Below are positions 10,651 through 19,507 of a DNA stretch of 64,000 nucleotides, piece after piece. The notes under the pieces are model-generated. The model searched no databases, had not been told where the DNA came from, and saw nothing but the letters and a program-made list of their open reading frames with translations. A program made the translations under genes and the position numbers. Every line of letters starts with the position of its first letter. The stretch's first letter is position 1. Source of the DNA: an uncultured Oscillospiraceae bacterium (GTDB taxonomy: Bacteria > Bacillota > Clostridia > Oscillospirales > Oscillospiraceae); the NCBI GenBank assembly GCA_950075865.1, contig CATMVA010000001.1, forward strand, positions 124,001-188,000. Reading direction: 5' to 3'.

Positions 10651-11445
10651 TTAGAGACAAGAAAATACCTCTTTCTGTCGCTTTGAGATCAGGACCTCCA
10701 GTTCTGGGTACTCTTCCTTCAGCCATTTGACCAGCACTGGGCACACCACGTTTTCCGTGGTAAAATGCCCTGCGTCAATCAAATTGAGTCCCATGGATCT
10801 GGCATCCAAAAAGACATTATATCTCACATCAGAGGTAACAAAAGTGTCGCAGCCCTTTTCGACGACCTGGGAGAGCATATCACCGCAGGAGCCGCCGCCC
10901 ACCGCCACTTTTTTGACTGGCCTGCCCGCATCCTCCAGTCGAAGCCCTGGAGCATGCAACGCCTCACGGACAAAGGCCGCAAAGTCTGTCAGGCTGTCAT
11001 AGCCCTTCGCCGTCCCCACCCGGCCGATTCCGTAGGGATCTCCGTCCTCGTCCCAGCCATCCTGGTGAAGAAGCTCTATTTCCTTAAGCTTCAGGGCTTC
11101 AGCCAGAGCATCATTGACACCGCCCGCCACTGCGTCCAGATTGGTATGGGCGCAGATAGCGGCAATATGGTTTTCGACCAGAGCAAGCAGGATCCTGCCC
11201 GTGGGGGTGGCATCCGTAATTCGTTTTACCGGGTGGAAGATAATCGGATGGTGGGAAACAATCAACTGACACCCAGCCTCCCTGGCCTCTTCCACCACAT
11301 CCTCGGTGATGTCAAGCGCCACCATGACCTTGCTGACCTGTGTTTCTCCCCTGCCAACCAGAAACCCGGAGTTATCAAAGGACATTTGATAAGCAAAAGG
11401 GGCCAGATTGTCCAGATGATCGTAGATTTCCTTTACTGTTGCCAC
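10651..11445 (-). CDS. Nif3-like dinuclear metal centre protein (264 aa)
   Basis: This is a member of the NIF3/YbgI/YqfO hexameric family (GTP cyclohydrolase I type 2 annotation; the true function is uncertain). Metal-binding segments are visible: VSHHPIIFHPV, AICAHTNLDAV and the C-terminal DAGHFTTENV. The start is taken as GTG 11443-11445 because it sits 8 nt after AAGGAG; a GTG three codons earlier lies directly on the ribosome binding site. It overlaps the trmK end by 13 bp. The trmK-nif3 pair is a conserved neighbourhood across Firmicutes. Confidence 0.92.
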   Translation of the reverse strand: MATVKEIYDHLDNLAPFAYQMSFDNSGFLVGRGETQVSKVMVALDITEDVVEEAREAGCQLIVSHHPIIFHPVKRITDATPTGRILLALVENHIAAICAHTNLDAVAGGVNDALAEALKLKEIELLHQDGWDEDGDPYGIGRVGTAKGYDSLTDFAAFVREALHAPGLRLEDAGRPVKKVAVGGGSCGDMLSQVVEKGCDTFVTSDVRYNVFLDARSMGLNLIDAGHFTTENVVCPVLVKWLKEEYPELEVLISKRQKEVFSCL

Positions 11446-12149
11446 TGTTCCCACTCCTTCTTGAGCTCATCGACCTCCCTGGCCGCCAGCTCATACCACT
11501 TTTTCTTTTCTATGTCCTCAGGACGTTGAGATTTTTCCAATCCAGCCACCGCCCTGCGAAGTTTTTGTAGTTCCTGTGTCAGGTAACGGCTTCGCAGGGG
11601 GCTGTCCATGTCAGGGCTCTGTCTGCCCACCCAGATCTCCCCTTCGGCAAGGGGTTTCATCTGCCCCGGAACTGTCAGGAGGATCACATACAGGGTCCCT
11701 CCCTCCTCCACCAGCACCTCCCGAAGGATCGAAAAAACGTTGTCAGACAGATATCTGCGTAGGCCATCCATGCCGCTCATAGCCTGTAGGATGTAAAGAT
11801 GGCCTTCCTCCTTTGCCCAACGGGCTCTATGGAGGATTTCCGCAATGGTCTCCCCGCCCATGCCGGTAATAACCACCGCCTCCGCCTCTGCGGCTGAAAT
11901 CCCCGAAAGGCCATCGCAAAGTCGAAAGTCTATCCTGTCCGAAACGCTCCACCGGTCTGCCAATTCCCGTGCGCGGCTCAATGGGCCGGGACGCAGATCG
12001 GAGGCTACAGCCGAACGCACCAGGCCATGCTGTACCAGCCACACCGGCAGTCGGCCGTGGTCCGTGCCGACATCGACCAACCTGGACCCGGGCGGCACAA
12101 GTTGCGCTACAGCCTTCAGCCGAGGGGAAAGTGAAAACGAGCGTTTCAT
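11433..12149 (-). CDS. trmK: tRNA (adenine(22)-N1)-methyltransferase TrmK (238 aa)
   Basis: It makes m1A22 in tRNA with SAM. The Rossmann SAM motif (RLVDVGTDHGRLPVWLVQ) lies near residue 20, then DLRPGPLSRARE, the VITGMGGETIAEIL motif and a C-terminal coiled coil rich in Lys/Glu (about 195-238), as in the family. The start at 12147-12149 follows GGAGGTATCCTC. A terminator-like hairpin lies 12 bp upstream of this site, so trmK is probably expressed by readthrough or from a promoter not evident to me. Confidence 0.93.
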   Translation of the reverse strand: MKRSFSLSPRLKAVAQLVPPGSRLVDVGTDHGRLPVWLVQHGLVRSAVASDLRPGPLSRARELADRWSVSDRIDFRLCDGLSGISAAEAEAVVITGMGGETIAEILHRARWAKEEGHLYILQAMSGMDGLRRYLSDNVFSILREVLVEEGGTLYVILLTVPGQMKPLAEGEIWVGRQSPDMDSPLRSRYLTQELQKLRRAVAGLEKSQRPEDIEKKKWYELAAREVDELKKEWEQWQQ

Positions 12150-12164
12150 GAGGATACCTCCACA

Positions 12165-12197
12165 AAAGAAAAAGGAGCGGCCGGAAAAAGCCGTTCC
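12165..12197 (-). terminator. Terminator or attenuator between the DUF1858 gene and trmK
   Basis: GGAGCGG (12174-12180) pairs with CCGTTCC (12191-12197, one G-U). Read leftward, it is followed by TTTTTCTTTTG. Confidence 0.6.
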
Positions 12198-12210
12198 TTT
12201 TCTACTCTGT

Positions 12211-12417
12211 TCACTGCGCAGCGGGGACCAGCTTGTTGATTTCGGCCAACAGGGCATCCACATCAACGCCATGGACCATGCAGGCCTGCTCCACAGTCTC
12301 TCCACGGGAAGCCGGACAGCCCAGGCAGTGCATGCCAATGGACATAAAGACAGGCGCAGTCTCAGGAGCAATGTCCAGAATATCGCCGATAATAGTATCT
12401 TTTGTGATCTGTGCCAT
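12211..12417 (-). CDS. DUF1858 domain protein (hybrid-cluster-associated redox disulfide type, 68 aa)
   Basis: The protein consists of a single small helical DUF1858 domain: ITKDTIIGDILDIAPETAPVF then MGMHCLGCPASRGETVEQAC. The CxxC pair (CLGC) marks the subgroup usually encoded near hybrid-cluster or electron-transfer proteins, where a redox role is supposed but not shown. No such partner is next to it here. The ATG at 12415-12417 follows GGAGGTG at 9 nt; its promoter is at 12470-12498. Confidence 0.85.
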   Translation of the reverse strand: MAQITKDTIIGDILDIAPETAPVFMSIGMHCLGCPASRGETVEQACMVHGVDVDALLAEINKLVPAAQ

Positions 12418-12469
12418 AGCAAAATACACCTCCAGTCAAAATTTCAGAGCGGTTAAAACTCTGGTACAT

Positions 12470-12498
12470 ATTATAGCCGCTGTCGATGTATTTTTCAA
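12470..12498 (-). promoter_or_regulatory. Promoter of the DUF1858 gene
   Basis: TTGAAA and a consensus TATAAT are 17 bp apart on the minus strand, directly after the xerD terminator. Confidence 0.72.
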
Positions 12499-12508
12499 CA
12501 GGAAAATG

Positions 12509-12544
12509 AAAACGGACTTCCCTTTTTGTCGGAAAGTCCGTTTT
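12509..12544 (-). terminator. Terminator of xerD
   Basis: AAAACGGACTT pairs with AAGTCCGTTTT. The right arm runs into the xerD stop codon. The leftward transcript would read A-rich stem, loop, then a T-run (TTTTCATTTTCC). Confidence 0.7.
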
Positions 12545-13421
12545 ATGTGCGGGGATGAGCCTTGTTATAAACATCCTTCAACTTTTGATTGATAACCTGG
12601 GTATAGACTTGGGTGGAGGAAATATCAGCATGTCCCAGCATTTCCTGAATAGAACGCAAATCTGCGCCGTTTTCCAACAGGTGGGCGGCAAAGGAGTGGC
12701 GCAGTGTGTGAGGCGTGATATCCTTTTTGATCCCGGCCTGATCCTGATAGTGCTTGATGATCTTCCAAAACCCCTGCCGAGACATTCGGGAGCCGTTCAT
12801 ATTGACAAACAGGGCCCGCTCATCCGGCTGCTCAATAATTTGAGGCCGGACATGCTCAATATAATCAGCCAAAGCCCGAACCGCAGTGGGGTATAACGGA
12901 ATGATACGCTCTTTTTTCCGCCCTGTGCAGCGAAGGAAGCCTGCACTCAGATTCAAGTGCTCTAGATTCAGATTGATAAGCTCGGTCACCCGGATGCCGG
13001 TGGCATAGAGAAGCTCCAGCATAGCCTTATCCCGACAGCCCTTGGCGTCACGGGGATCCGGCTGCTCCAGAAAAAGCTCTACTTCTTTGCTGGTAAGGAT
13101 CTGAGGTAGCTTGCGTTCCACCTTTTCCAAGGAAACACCCTTAGCCGGGTTGGTCGGAACGATCCGTTCCCCCAGCAGATAGCTGTAAAAAGATTTAAGG
13201 GACGCAAGAGAGCGGGTAACAGTAGCTACAGACTTTCCCAAGCTCAGAAGATATTTAGTATAGCGGTCCACATCGGCCTGAGCCGCATTTTCAGGAGAGA
13301 GATTTTCACTATCGAGCCATTGAAAGTACTGGTTAACATCTCTAGTATAGGAACAGAGCGTATTCTCGGAGGAATGCTTTTCCTTCTCCAGATAGGCCTG
13401 ATAGGCCGCCAACAGATCCAT
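12543..13421 (-). CDS. xerD: Site-specific tyrosine recombinase XerD (292 aa)
   Basis: It resolves chromosome dimers at dif together with XerC. The N-terminal SAM-like core-binding domain (TLCSYTRDVNQYFQWL) precedes the catalytic domain. The catalytic domain carries the Arg of ATGIRVTELINL, the HTLRHSFAAHLL box, LGHADISSTQ and the Tyr nucleophile in TQVYTQV. The size is normal. It lies 31 bp behind the SpoIIM-like gene, a neighbourhood also seen in other spore formers. It could be the single XerCD-like enzyme of the cell; naming it XerD rests on overall similarity. Confidence 0.92.
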   Translation of the reverse strand: MDLLAAYQAYLEKEKHSSENTLCSYTRDVNQYFQWLDSENLSPENAAQADVDRYTKYLLSLGKSVATVTRSLASLKSFYSYLLGERIVPTNPAKGVSLEKVERKLPQILTSKEVELFLEQPDPRDAKGCRDKAMLELLYATGIRVTELINLNLEHLNLSAGFLRCTGRKKERIIPLYPTAVRALADYIEHVRPQIIEQPDERALFVNMNGSRMSRQGFWKIIKHYQDQAGIKKDITPHTLRHSFAAHLLENGADLRSIQEMLGHADISSTQVYTQVINQKLKDVYNKAHPRT

Positions 13422-13452
13422 TCTCTCACCCTCTTTCCCGCTAAATCTCTGC

Positions 13453-14079
13453 TTAAAGCATTAAGCTGGCCCAATCTGATATCATAAAAGGGACCAAATA
13501 ACACTCCAGCAAGAGGCTCACAAGCAATGCCACGGCACACAAACCGCACCGAAAAAAATACTCTCTGCTATATGAAAGCTCCCGCCTTCCCTGTCCAGAG
13601 TTACGAGCTGCCCGTGTACATGCCGAAGAAAAGCTCTGAACAGACAAAAGAAAAAATGCCGGGATAGCTACTATGGCAGGAATCCCAATTAACAGGAAAG
13701 CCGCCGTCAGTCCAGCCCCCCCAAAGGCCCGGGAGAAAGAAGCCGCAGAAAAGGCCAGGAAAAACCCACGCAAACCAGACAGGATCGGGACCCCAAATAG
13801 TCCCAGGGCGGAAAAGCCCATAAAAAATGCCGCTATAGGCCAACGAACACAGTGCCAAAGAAGCTGAAAAAAATCAGGAAAGACCATCCCGCCATCCTTG
13901 GCCAAGGACAAAAAGCGCTCCAAAAAAACACTTAACGCCTCAGCCCCACTCTCAGTTGCCCGAAAAGCCAGCAAGCAGCCGGTTATAGTGCCAAGGGCAA
14001 AAAAAGCCGCCGTCACGACAAGGGCAGAAACGCCCTCTGCCGTCGGCGACCACCAGAATCCTGTGATAGGTTTTCGCAT
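13453..14079 (-). CDS. Probable stage II sporulation protein M-like membrane protein (208 aa)
   Basis: This is a polytopic membrane protein with roughly five hydrophobic segments (about residues 18-38, 75-100, 105-125, 128-150 and 178-200). SpoIIM forms part of the SpoIIDMP engulfment complex. Assignment rests on membrane layout, the GFSALGLFGVPIL and ILSGLRGFFLAFS glycine-rich helices and the position upstream of xerD; no catalytic motif can confirm it. The ATG follows GGAGGTG at 7 nt. A different DUF95-superfamily membrane protein remains possible. Confidence 0.65.
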   Translation of the reverse strand: MRKPITGFWWSPTAEGVSALVVTAAFFALGTITGCLLAFRATESGAEALSVFLERFLSLAKDGGMVFPDFFQLLWHCVRWPIAAFFMGFSALGLFGVPILSGLRGFFLAFSAASFSRAFGGAGLTAAFLLIGIPAIVAIPAFFLLSVQSFSSACTRAARNSGQGRRELSYSREYFFRCGLCAVALLVSLLLECYLVPFMISDWASLML

Positions 14080-14389
14080 GGCGCCTCACCTCCATAACGC
14101 ATTCTATGCAAGGAAGGACAAGTCCATGCCGATTCGGTGTATAGTTCACCCAAAAGACGTAACCCTATTTTAATCTACTTTCTTTCGTAAAGCAACCCTT
14201 TTTTTGAAAAAATTTCATTATGTTACAATTTTATGTTAATAGAATTATGTTAACAGTGTTAGCCGTCTCTGTGTCTACATCTGTCTCTACACCCCAGAGA
14301 TTATCAAAAATCACAAGATGTTGGGCGGTCGATAACTTTACATCCCAAGATTTGGTGAGTAGTTATTATGTAAACTACGGTACGCCACA
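14080..14389 (-). other. Unexplained AT-rich leader upstream of the SpoIIM-like gene
   Basis: No credible gene lies here on either strand. The stretch is markedly more AT-rich than its surroundings and contains repeated TTAACATAA-like words (around 14220-14260). If the promoter-like boxes at 14390-14418 are used, the leftward transcript would carry an approximately 300-nt leader. Confidence 0.4.
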
Positions 14390-14418
14390 CTTATTAATGG
14401 TACGGAAATTTTTGTCAA
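14390..14418 (-). promoter_or_regulatory. Possible promoter reading toward the SpoIIM-like gene and xerD
   Basis: TTGACA (14413-14418, minus strand) is followed after 17 bp by AATAAG, or after 16 bp by TTAATA. The -35 box overlaps the end of the TIGR04086 gene. Confidence 0.4.
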
Positions 14419-14849
14419 CGTCCGCTCCTCTTTTTTGATTTTTGGGGTTGTCTCCGCCCTCCCCTTCCCAAAATGCCGGCTGCTGCGCCGCCGCACAAGT
14501 CACCGCAAAGCATCCCGATGCCGCCACTCTCCAGAGAAAGGGTATCATATATCAAGACCCCAAAAGTAAGTTGGATCAGAAACAACACAGTACCCACCGC
14601 TATCCCAACAAACAACCCCCGAGCCGGACAACTGCGGACGGCAAACATTCCGCCCAAAAAGCTACTGAATATGCAGCTTATAACTATGATCTGGTCGCGC
14701 TGCCCTGCCTCCAACAATCCCTTCGAGATTCCCATAGAAGCCAGAAAAAGGAGTAACAGGCAAAGAAGCACGGAACCGACACCGCCCAATAAAACCGATT
14801 TCCCATACCGCAGGAGAATGGTGCTCTGGTCTTCCTCGTTTTTTCGCAT
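14415..14849 (-). CDS. TIGR04086 family membrane protein (144 aa)
   Basis: It is a small protein with four predicted membrane helices (about 18-40, 52-70, 78-100 and 112-130). It ends in a strongly basic tail (GRGGRRQPQKSKKRSGR). This layout and the place beside yajC match the TIGR04086 family of Clostridia, whose function is unknown. The family often lies next to the scfA/scfB SCIFF peptide genes, but no six-cysteine peptide gene is found here. The ATG follows GGGGAGGG at 7 nt. Confidence 0.8.
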   Translation of the reverse strand: MRKNEEDQSTILLRYGKSVLLGGVGSVLLCLLLLFLASMGISKGLLEAGQRDQIIVISCIFSSFLGGMFAVRSCPARGLFVGIAVGTVLFLIQLTFGVLIYDTLSLESGGIGMLCGDLCGGAAAGILGRGGRRQPQKSKKRSGR

Positions 14850-14933
14850 AGAAATACCCTCCCCACATGAATCTGTTCCACTCTATGTGAGAAGGGCATC
14901 GGACATGTCATTTTTCCGTTGTAACGTTTACAA

Positions 14934-14970
14934 AAAAATAACGCCGCATGATCTGCGGCGTTATTTTTTT
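14934..14970 (-). terminator. Terminator of the yajC transcript
   Basis: AAAATAACGCCGCA pairs perfectly with TGCGGCGTTATTTT around a 5-nt loop, with T-runs on both sides. Confidence 0.85.
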
Positions 14971-14974
14971 CAAA

Positions 14975-15256
14975 TTATTTTGCGCTCTCGTCCGAAGCGG
15001 ACAGCTTGCCAGCCACCGCTTCCTTTTTAAACTCGATCCGCACCCGGTCAGCACCGGTCTCGATTACCACATTACCCTCCTTGATGGCACAAATGGTTCC
15101 CACCACTCCGCCGATGGTTTGGATCACATCGCCCACGCCCAACTCAGCACGCATTTTGGCCTCTTCTTTTTTTCGTTTGTTCTCTGGGCGAATCATCATG
15201 AAGTACATAAGCACGAACATTGCCACAAGCAAAATAATCGATTCATAACCACCCAT
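14975..15256 (-). CDS. yajC: Preprotein translocase accessory subunit YajC (93 aa)
   Basis: It has a single N-terminal membrane helix (SIILLVAMFVLMYFMMI), then the YajC signature RPENKRKKEEAKMRAELGVG and the GDVIQTIGGVVGTI beta region. YajC associates with SecDF-SecYEG at the membrane. The ATG 15254-15256 follows GGAGG at 8 nt. The tgt-yajC gene order is conserved across many bacteria. Confidence 0.93.
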   Translation of the reverse strand: MGGYESIILLVAMFVLMYFMMIRPENKRKKEEAKMRAELGVGDVIQTIGGVVGTICAIKEGNVVIETGADRVRIEFKKEAVAGKLSASDESAK

Positions 15257-15345
15257 GTAAGATACCTCCAAGAAATAATTCCTAATGCAAACGGTAAAAT
15301 GTAGTATATACTATAATCGGACAATTTGCAAGGCTTTCGCTGAAA

Positions 15346-16476
15346 TTAAATCTTCCGGTCCAGCTTTTCGCTGTATTCTGCCCGGAATTGAGCGAAGGTC
15401 CCAGTATCCAAAGCATCTCTAATGCGTTCCATCAACGTGTTATAAAAGTAGAGATTATGGAGCACAGCCAGCCGCATAGCCAACATCTCCCCTGCCACAA
15501 ACAAATGACGGAGATAAGCCCGCGAAAAATGTCGGCAAGCAGGGCAATGACAGGTAGAGTCAATGGGCGATCCATCCAGCTTGTACTTTTCGTTTTTCAG
15601 ATTGATGGACCCTTCCCAGGTATAGAGACGTCCATGGCGTGCATTCCGGGCCGGCATGACACAATCAAAGAAATCCACTCCACGGGCCACCGCCTCGATG
15701 ATATTGGAGGGTGTCCCTACCCCCATAAGATACCGGGGTTTCCCGGCGGGCATGTGAGACTCCACCGCGTCAATGATATCGTACATGACCTCGGTAGGCT
15801 CCCCTACCGCCAGACCGCCGATGGCATAACCCTCACAGTCCACCTTTTTGATCTCTTCCATATGCCAGATCCGCAGATCGGGAAAGGTGGCTCCCTGGTT
15901 GATACCAAACAACATTTGCTGTGGATTGACCACATCCGGCTGAGCGTTCAGTCTGTCGTGCTCAACCTTACACCGTTCCAGCCAGCGAGCAGTCCGCTCA
16001 CAGGAGGCCTTTGCATAGTCATAGGCAGCCGGATTTTCCACACATTCATCAAAGGCCATGGCAATGTCGCTGCCCAGATTGGACTGGATCTGCATGGACT
16101 CCTCCGGTCCCATGAAAATCCTGTGTCCATCAATATGGGAGGAGAAATAGACCCCCTCCTCCTTGATTTTCCGGAGTCCCGCCAGGGAAAAAACCTGAAA
16201 TCCGCCCGAATCAGTGAGAATTGGTCCATCCCAATCCATAAATTTGTGGAGCCCTCCCAGTTGCCGCACCACTTTATCCCCCGGCCGGAGATGAAGGTGA
16301 TAGGTATTAGAAAGCTCGATCTGACAGCCGATCTCCTTCAGATCATGGGTTGAAACACCGCCCTTGATCGCACCCTGAGTGCCAACATTCATGAAAACAG
16401 GGGTCTGGACCATCCCATGAGCGCAGGTGAATACCCCCCGCCGGGCTCTCCCCTCGGTTTTGATTATTTCAAACAC
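15346..16476 (-). CDS. tgt: tRNA-guanine(34) transglycosylase Tgt (376 aa)
   Basis: It exchanges G34 for preQ1 in tRNAs with GUN anticodons. It is a TIM-barrel enzyme with LTDSGGFQVFSLAG (catalytic Asp region), GGLAVGEP, MGVGTP and FFDCVMPARNARHG (second catalytic Asp). The zinc ligands are in CHCPAC plus the following His (HNLYFYN). It starts with GTG (16474-16476), 7 nt after AAAGGAG. It acts directly before QueA in the queuosine route, and the two genes are adjacent. Confidence 0.97.
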   Translation of the reverse strand: MFEIIKTEGRARRGVFTCAHGMVQTPVFMNVGTQGAIKGGVSTHDLKEIGCQIELSNTYHLHLRPGDKVVRQLGGLHKFMDWDGPILTDSGGFQVFSLAGLRKIKEEGVYFSSHIDGHRIFMGPEESMQIQSNLGSDIAMAFDECVENPAAYDYAKASCERTARWLERCKVEHDRLNAQPDVVNPQQMLFGINQGATFPDLRIWHMEEIKKVDCEGYAIGGLAVGEPTEVMYDIIDAVESHMPAGKPRYLMGVGTPSNIIEAVARGVDFFDCVMPARNARHGRLYTWEGSINLKNEKYKLDGSPIDSTCHCPACRHFSRAYLRHLFVAGEMLAMRLAVLHNLYFYNTLMERIRDALDTGTFAQFRAEYSEKLDRKI

Positions 16477-16508
16477 AGGAAAACTCCTTTACTTAGTTTT
16501 TTCCTCTC

Positions 16509-17537
16509 TCAGGAGATAAACATGGCATCGCCGAAGCTGAAAAAGCGGTATCTTTCCTTTACTGCCTCAGCATAAGCATCCAGAATATGCTCCCGTCCTG
16601 CCAGAGCTGAGACCAGCATGATCAACGTAGACTCCGGCAGATGGAAGTTAGTGATAAGGGCATCCATCACTTTGAACCGGTAGCCCGGATAAATATAAAT
16701 ATTGGTCCAACCGGCACTCTCCGTCAGACTTCCGTCCTCCCCCGCCCAACTCTCGATCGTACGGCAAGAGGTGGTGCCAACACAGATAACACGACCACCA
16801 TTTTTCCTGGTCTCATTGATGGTTTTTGCCGTTTCCGATGAAATCATACAGTATTCTGAGTGCATTTCATGTTCCAGCGGATCCGCCTCCTTGACGGAGC
16901 GGAAAGTACCAAGTCCTACATGGAGTGTAACGTAGCAAAGTTTTACACCATTTTCCTGCACTTCAGACAGCAATTCCTTTGTGAAATGGAGTCCCGCTGT
17001 AGGAGCGGCAGCCGAGCCTACCTCTCGTGAGTAGACGGTCTGATACCGCTCTGGGTCATTCAGTTCCTCTTTGATATAAGGAGGTAGGGGCATTTTTCCA
17101 AGCTGCTCCAAAATTTCCAGGAAAATCCCCTCATAGTGGAACTCCACCACCCGGTTTCCACCAGGAAGCTCCTCCAGCACGGTGGCAGCGAGCAGAGAAC
17201 CATCCCCAAAAGAAATCTTCTGTCCGGGTTTTAACTTTCGGCCCGGACGCACCAGGCATTCCCATTTCTTCTCTCCTTTATCCAGGAGAAGCAGCACCTC
17301 CGCCGCGCCGCCGGAAGGATCCCGATGTCCCAAAAGCCGCGCCGGCAAGACCCGACTGTCATTGAGCACCAAGCAATCTCCGGGGCGAAAAAACTGGGGC
17401 AACTCGTAGAAATGATGATGCTGGATATCTCCCGTCTGCTTGTCCAAAACCATCAGTCGGGAACCATCCCGGCGCGTCAAGGGCGTCTGCGCAATCAGCT
17501 CCGGCGGAAGGTCATAATAAAAATCTGAGGTTTTCAT
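16509..17537 (-). CDS. queA: S-adenosylmethionine:tRNA ribosyltransferase-isomerase QueA (342 aa)
   Basis: It converts preQ1-tRNA to epoxyqueuosine-tRNA using SAM as ribosyl donor. The start [17 protein letters not shown], the DSRVLPARL segment and the motifs [23 protein letters not shown] and [19 protein letters not shown] are characteristic. The length is typical. It is separated by 32 bp from tgt and 19 bp from the SpoIID/LytB gene upstream, so all three probably share a transcript. Confidence 0.97.
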   Translation of the reverse strand: MKTSDFYYDLPPELIAQTPLTRRDGSRLMVLDKQTGDIQHHHFYELPQFFRPGDCLVLNDSRVLPARLLGHRDPSGGAAEVLLLLDKGEKKWECLVRPGRKLKPGQKISFGDGSLLAATVLEELPGGNRVVEFHYEGIFLEILEQLGKMPLPPYIKEELNDPERYQTVYSREVGSAAAPTAGLHFTKELLSEVQENGVKLCYVTLHVGLGTFRSVKEADPLEHEMHSEYCMISSETAKTINETRKNGGRVICVGTTSCRTIESWAGEDGSLTESAGWTNIYIYPGYRFKVMDALITNFHLPESTLIMLVSALAGREHILDAYAEAVKERYRFFSFGDAMFIS

Positions 17538-17556
17538 CCCTGGTCGTCCTGCTTTC

Positions 17557-19320
17557 TCAGTAGATTTCCACGCCGGGGTAGTAGAAGGTCAGGATATCCT
17601 CAAAGGTAAATCCCTTGCTCGCCATAGAATAGGCCCCCCACTGACTCATCCCCACGTTGTGGCCCCATCCGGAGCCCTGAATGGTAAAAAGGATCTCCCC
17701 TGTGGCGCTTCCCCCATAAGGGCCTGAAAGTTCTTCCTCTCCTGAGGCGGAGATGACCCAAAGGTCTCCATCCAACTGCGCTGTTTTTCCGTTTCCGTTG
17801 ATTGCATATACTCCGCTCATAGTAGTCAAAGCCGTTCCGTCCTGTGTATAGTAAGCCCCTCCGCTGGTTTCTCCACTTGCCGTTACTGAATAGCGCATGG
17901 AACGCAGTCCCAGAAGGTCCCGAACTCCGCTTTGATGTACAAAGGGCCAGGATTTTCCGTTAGCGTCGACGAACGCAATGGATTTCACATTCCCGTTGGC
18001 TGTCAGTTCTGTGATCCGGAAGTCAACGATTACCGCGTTCCCATAGCCCTTGTCCCGAAGCAGCTGAGTCAATTCGGAGGTGGTAAAGCTCTTGGTCCAG
18101 CTAGAATAGTAGTTCAGCTTCGTCACATCTGCCTCATAGGGATCTATCACCCCCCGAAGATAAGGATAGTCGGTATTTCCTCCCCACACATTACGGATAT
18201 CCTCGGTGGCGCCACCGTCGGAAGAAAAATAGTAAATCTCAGCGGGTTTACCATCATACCATATCCTAAGGCCTGTGGTTTCCGCAGTGGCCTGGGCCGT
18301 ACGGGTATTGGTCTTATCCATCCCCGGATAGGCCTGGCAATGTGTGCTGTTACAAATATCAAATCCGTTGGCGCTGTGATTTCCTTTTCGCAGATTCTGC
18401 TCATAGTAAGTACGCGCGCAAACAGCTTGGGCCTTCAAGGCCTCCAGGGGCCAACTGGGGCTCATCTCCTGGGAGATGACACATTCAGCATAGTCATTGA
18501 GGGGCAGCACATTGGAGACCGTCAGATTGCCGCCGCCCACCCGATAATATTGGAAGGCGCCATAGTAACGAACGCTTTTAAACCAAGTTACAGTCTTTAC
18601 TGAGTCATCCAGGCCCGGTTTTACAATAAAGGGAATATCCTTCCCGCCGTCAAACTGGAAAAGAATCCGAGAGGTCCCACGGCTGACCACAGACATTCCA
18701 TACATGCTGGTCTCCCCCACCGTGCCGCCTGCGGCATCAGCAGCAGCTTGAGCTGCTTCTCTGGTCTCATAAGAGCCGGAACGGACCTGCCAGCCACCTT
18801 GGATCCAGGCGGGGAAGCCGCCCTCATACCCCTGTGCCGCCACCAACGCTTCCTCGTATGTTGCGGCCTCAATCGGATACTGAACATGGAAACAACCTAC
18901 CATAATATTGGAGGTAATCTTGTCGGAATAGCTCATATACCCGTTGTCGCTGCCATACCATACTGGCCAGGCCTTAACCACCGAGATATTGATCTCCTCT
19001 GTGCTGCCCAGGGGCTGAAAAACCCGGTCAGCATCCAGGTAACCGAAGCGGTAGCCGGTTCCCACATCCACCTGAAGGTTAGCTCCAGGCAAGGCATTGC
19101 TGCCATAGGCCAAACCTACAATGATGGTAGAGTCCTCCGGAAGACCACTCTTCCCAGGGGTGACCTCGGGCGATGTGGATGCCGGAGCCTCCTGTGTATA
19201 GGAATCGGTTGGAATAAGCGGGGGTTCTTCCCCTTCATCTCCCTGAGCAGCATAGACCCAAGGATGCATGGAAAGAACTAAAGAAAGGACACACAGAACG
19301 GGCAACCATTTTCGTTTCAT
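17557..19320 (-). CDS. Secreted SpoIID/LytB-domain protein with SPOR-like region (587 aa)
   Basis: The protein begins with a signal peptide ([21 protein letters not shown], likely cut near VYA-AQ). A SPOR-like segment follows around residues 165-220 ([20 protein letters not shown], then [15 protein letters not shown]). The SpoIID domain comes next (about 290-500), with [30 protein letters not shown] and [12 protein letters not shown]. It ends with [19 protein letters not shown]. SpoIID is a lytic transglycosylase acting during engulfment, and LytB enhances the amidase LytC. The long extra domains make this the LytB-like vegetative or sporulation relative, not SpoIID itself. The ATG at 19318-19320 follows AGAGGAG. 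Confidence 0.88.
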   Translation of the reverse strand: MKRKWLPVLCVLSLVLSMHPWVYAAQGDEGEEPPLIPTDSYTQEAPASTSPEVTPGKSGLPEDSTIIVGLAYGSNALPGANLQVDVGTGYRFGYLDADRVFQPLGSTEEINISVVKAWPVWYGSDNGYMSYSDKITSNIMVGCFHVQYPIEAATYEEALVAAQGYEGGFPAWIQGGWQVRSGSYETREAAQAAADAAGGTVGETSMYGMSVVSRGTSRILFQFDGGKDIPFIVKPGLDDSVKTVTWFKSVRYYGAFQYYRVGGGNLTVSNVLPLNDYAECVISQEMSPSWPLEALKAQAVCARTYYEQNLRKGNHSANGFDICNSTHCQAYPGMDKTNTRTAQATAETTGLRIWYDGKPAEIYYFSSDGGATEDIRNVWGGNTDYPYLRGVIDPYEADVTKLNYYSSWTKSFTTSELTQLLRDKGYGNAVIVDFRITELTANGNVKSIAFVDANGKSWPFVHQSGVRDLLGLRSMRYSVTASGETSGGAYYTQDGTALTTMSGVYAINGNGKTAQLDGDLWVISASGEEELSGPYGGSATGEILFTIQGSGWGHNVGMSQWGAYSMASKGFTFEDILTFYYPGVEIY

Positions 19321-19344
19321 TGTTTGCTCCTCTTTGAGTATTGA

Positions 19345-19374
19345 TTGACACAACAGACCGTTTTATGGTAGTAT
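19345..19374 (+). promoter_or_regulatory. Promoter candidate for asd-dapA-dapB
   Basis: TTGACA and TAGTAT are 18 bp apart, 134 bp before the asd ATG. A second TATAAT at 19433-19438 lacks a convincing -35. No lysine riboswitch core was recognised in the leader. Confidence 0.5.
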
Positions 19375-19507
19375 CGCAGTATTGGATAAGGGTCACGCTA
19401 AAACGGCGAACAGATACACATACTATTTTTATTATAATACAAAATTCGACGATGGTAAAGTCTATGTTTTCGGCATATATAATTTTGTGAGACGGAGGTC
19501 GATTATC

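Noticed and set aside
14220-14438. A 72-codon plus-strand frame in the AT-rich gap
   Set aside because: It has no ribosome binding site, a low-complexity product, and runs antisense into the TIGR04086 gene end.
13453-14849. SCIFF six-cysteine peptide gene (scfA) next to the TIGR04086 gene
   Set aside because: It was expected from gene order in other Clostridia, but no short frame with clustered cysteines is present in the gap or after the TIGR04086 gene.
19375-19507. Lysine riboswitch before asd or before lysC/hom
   Set aside because: No L-box core or terminator pair was recognised in the asd leader, and the spaces around hom and lysC are too short.
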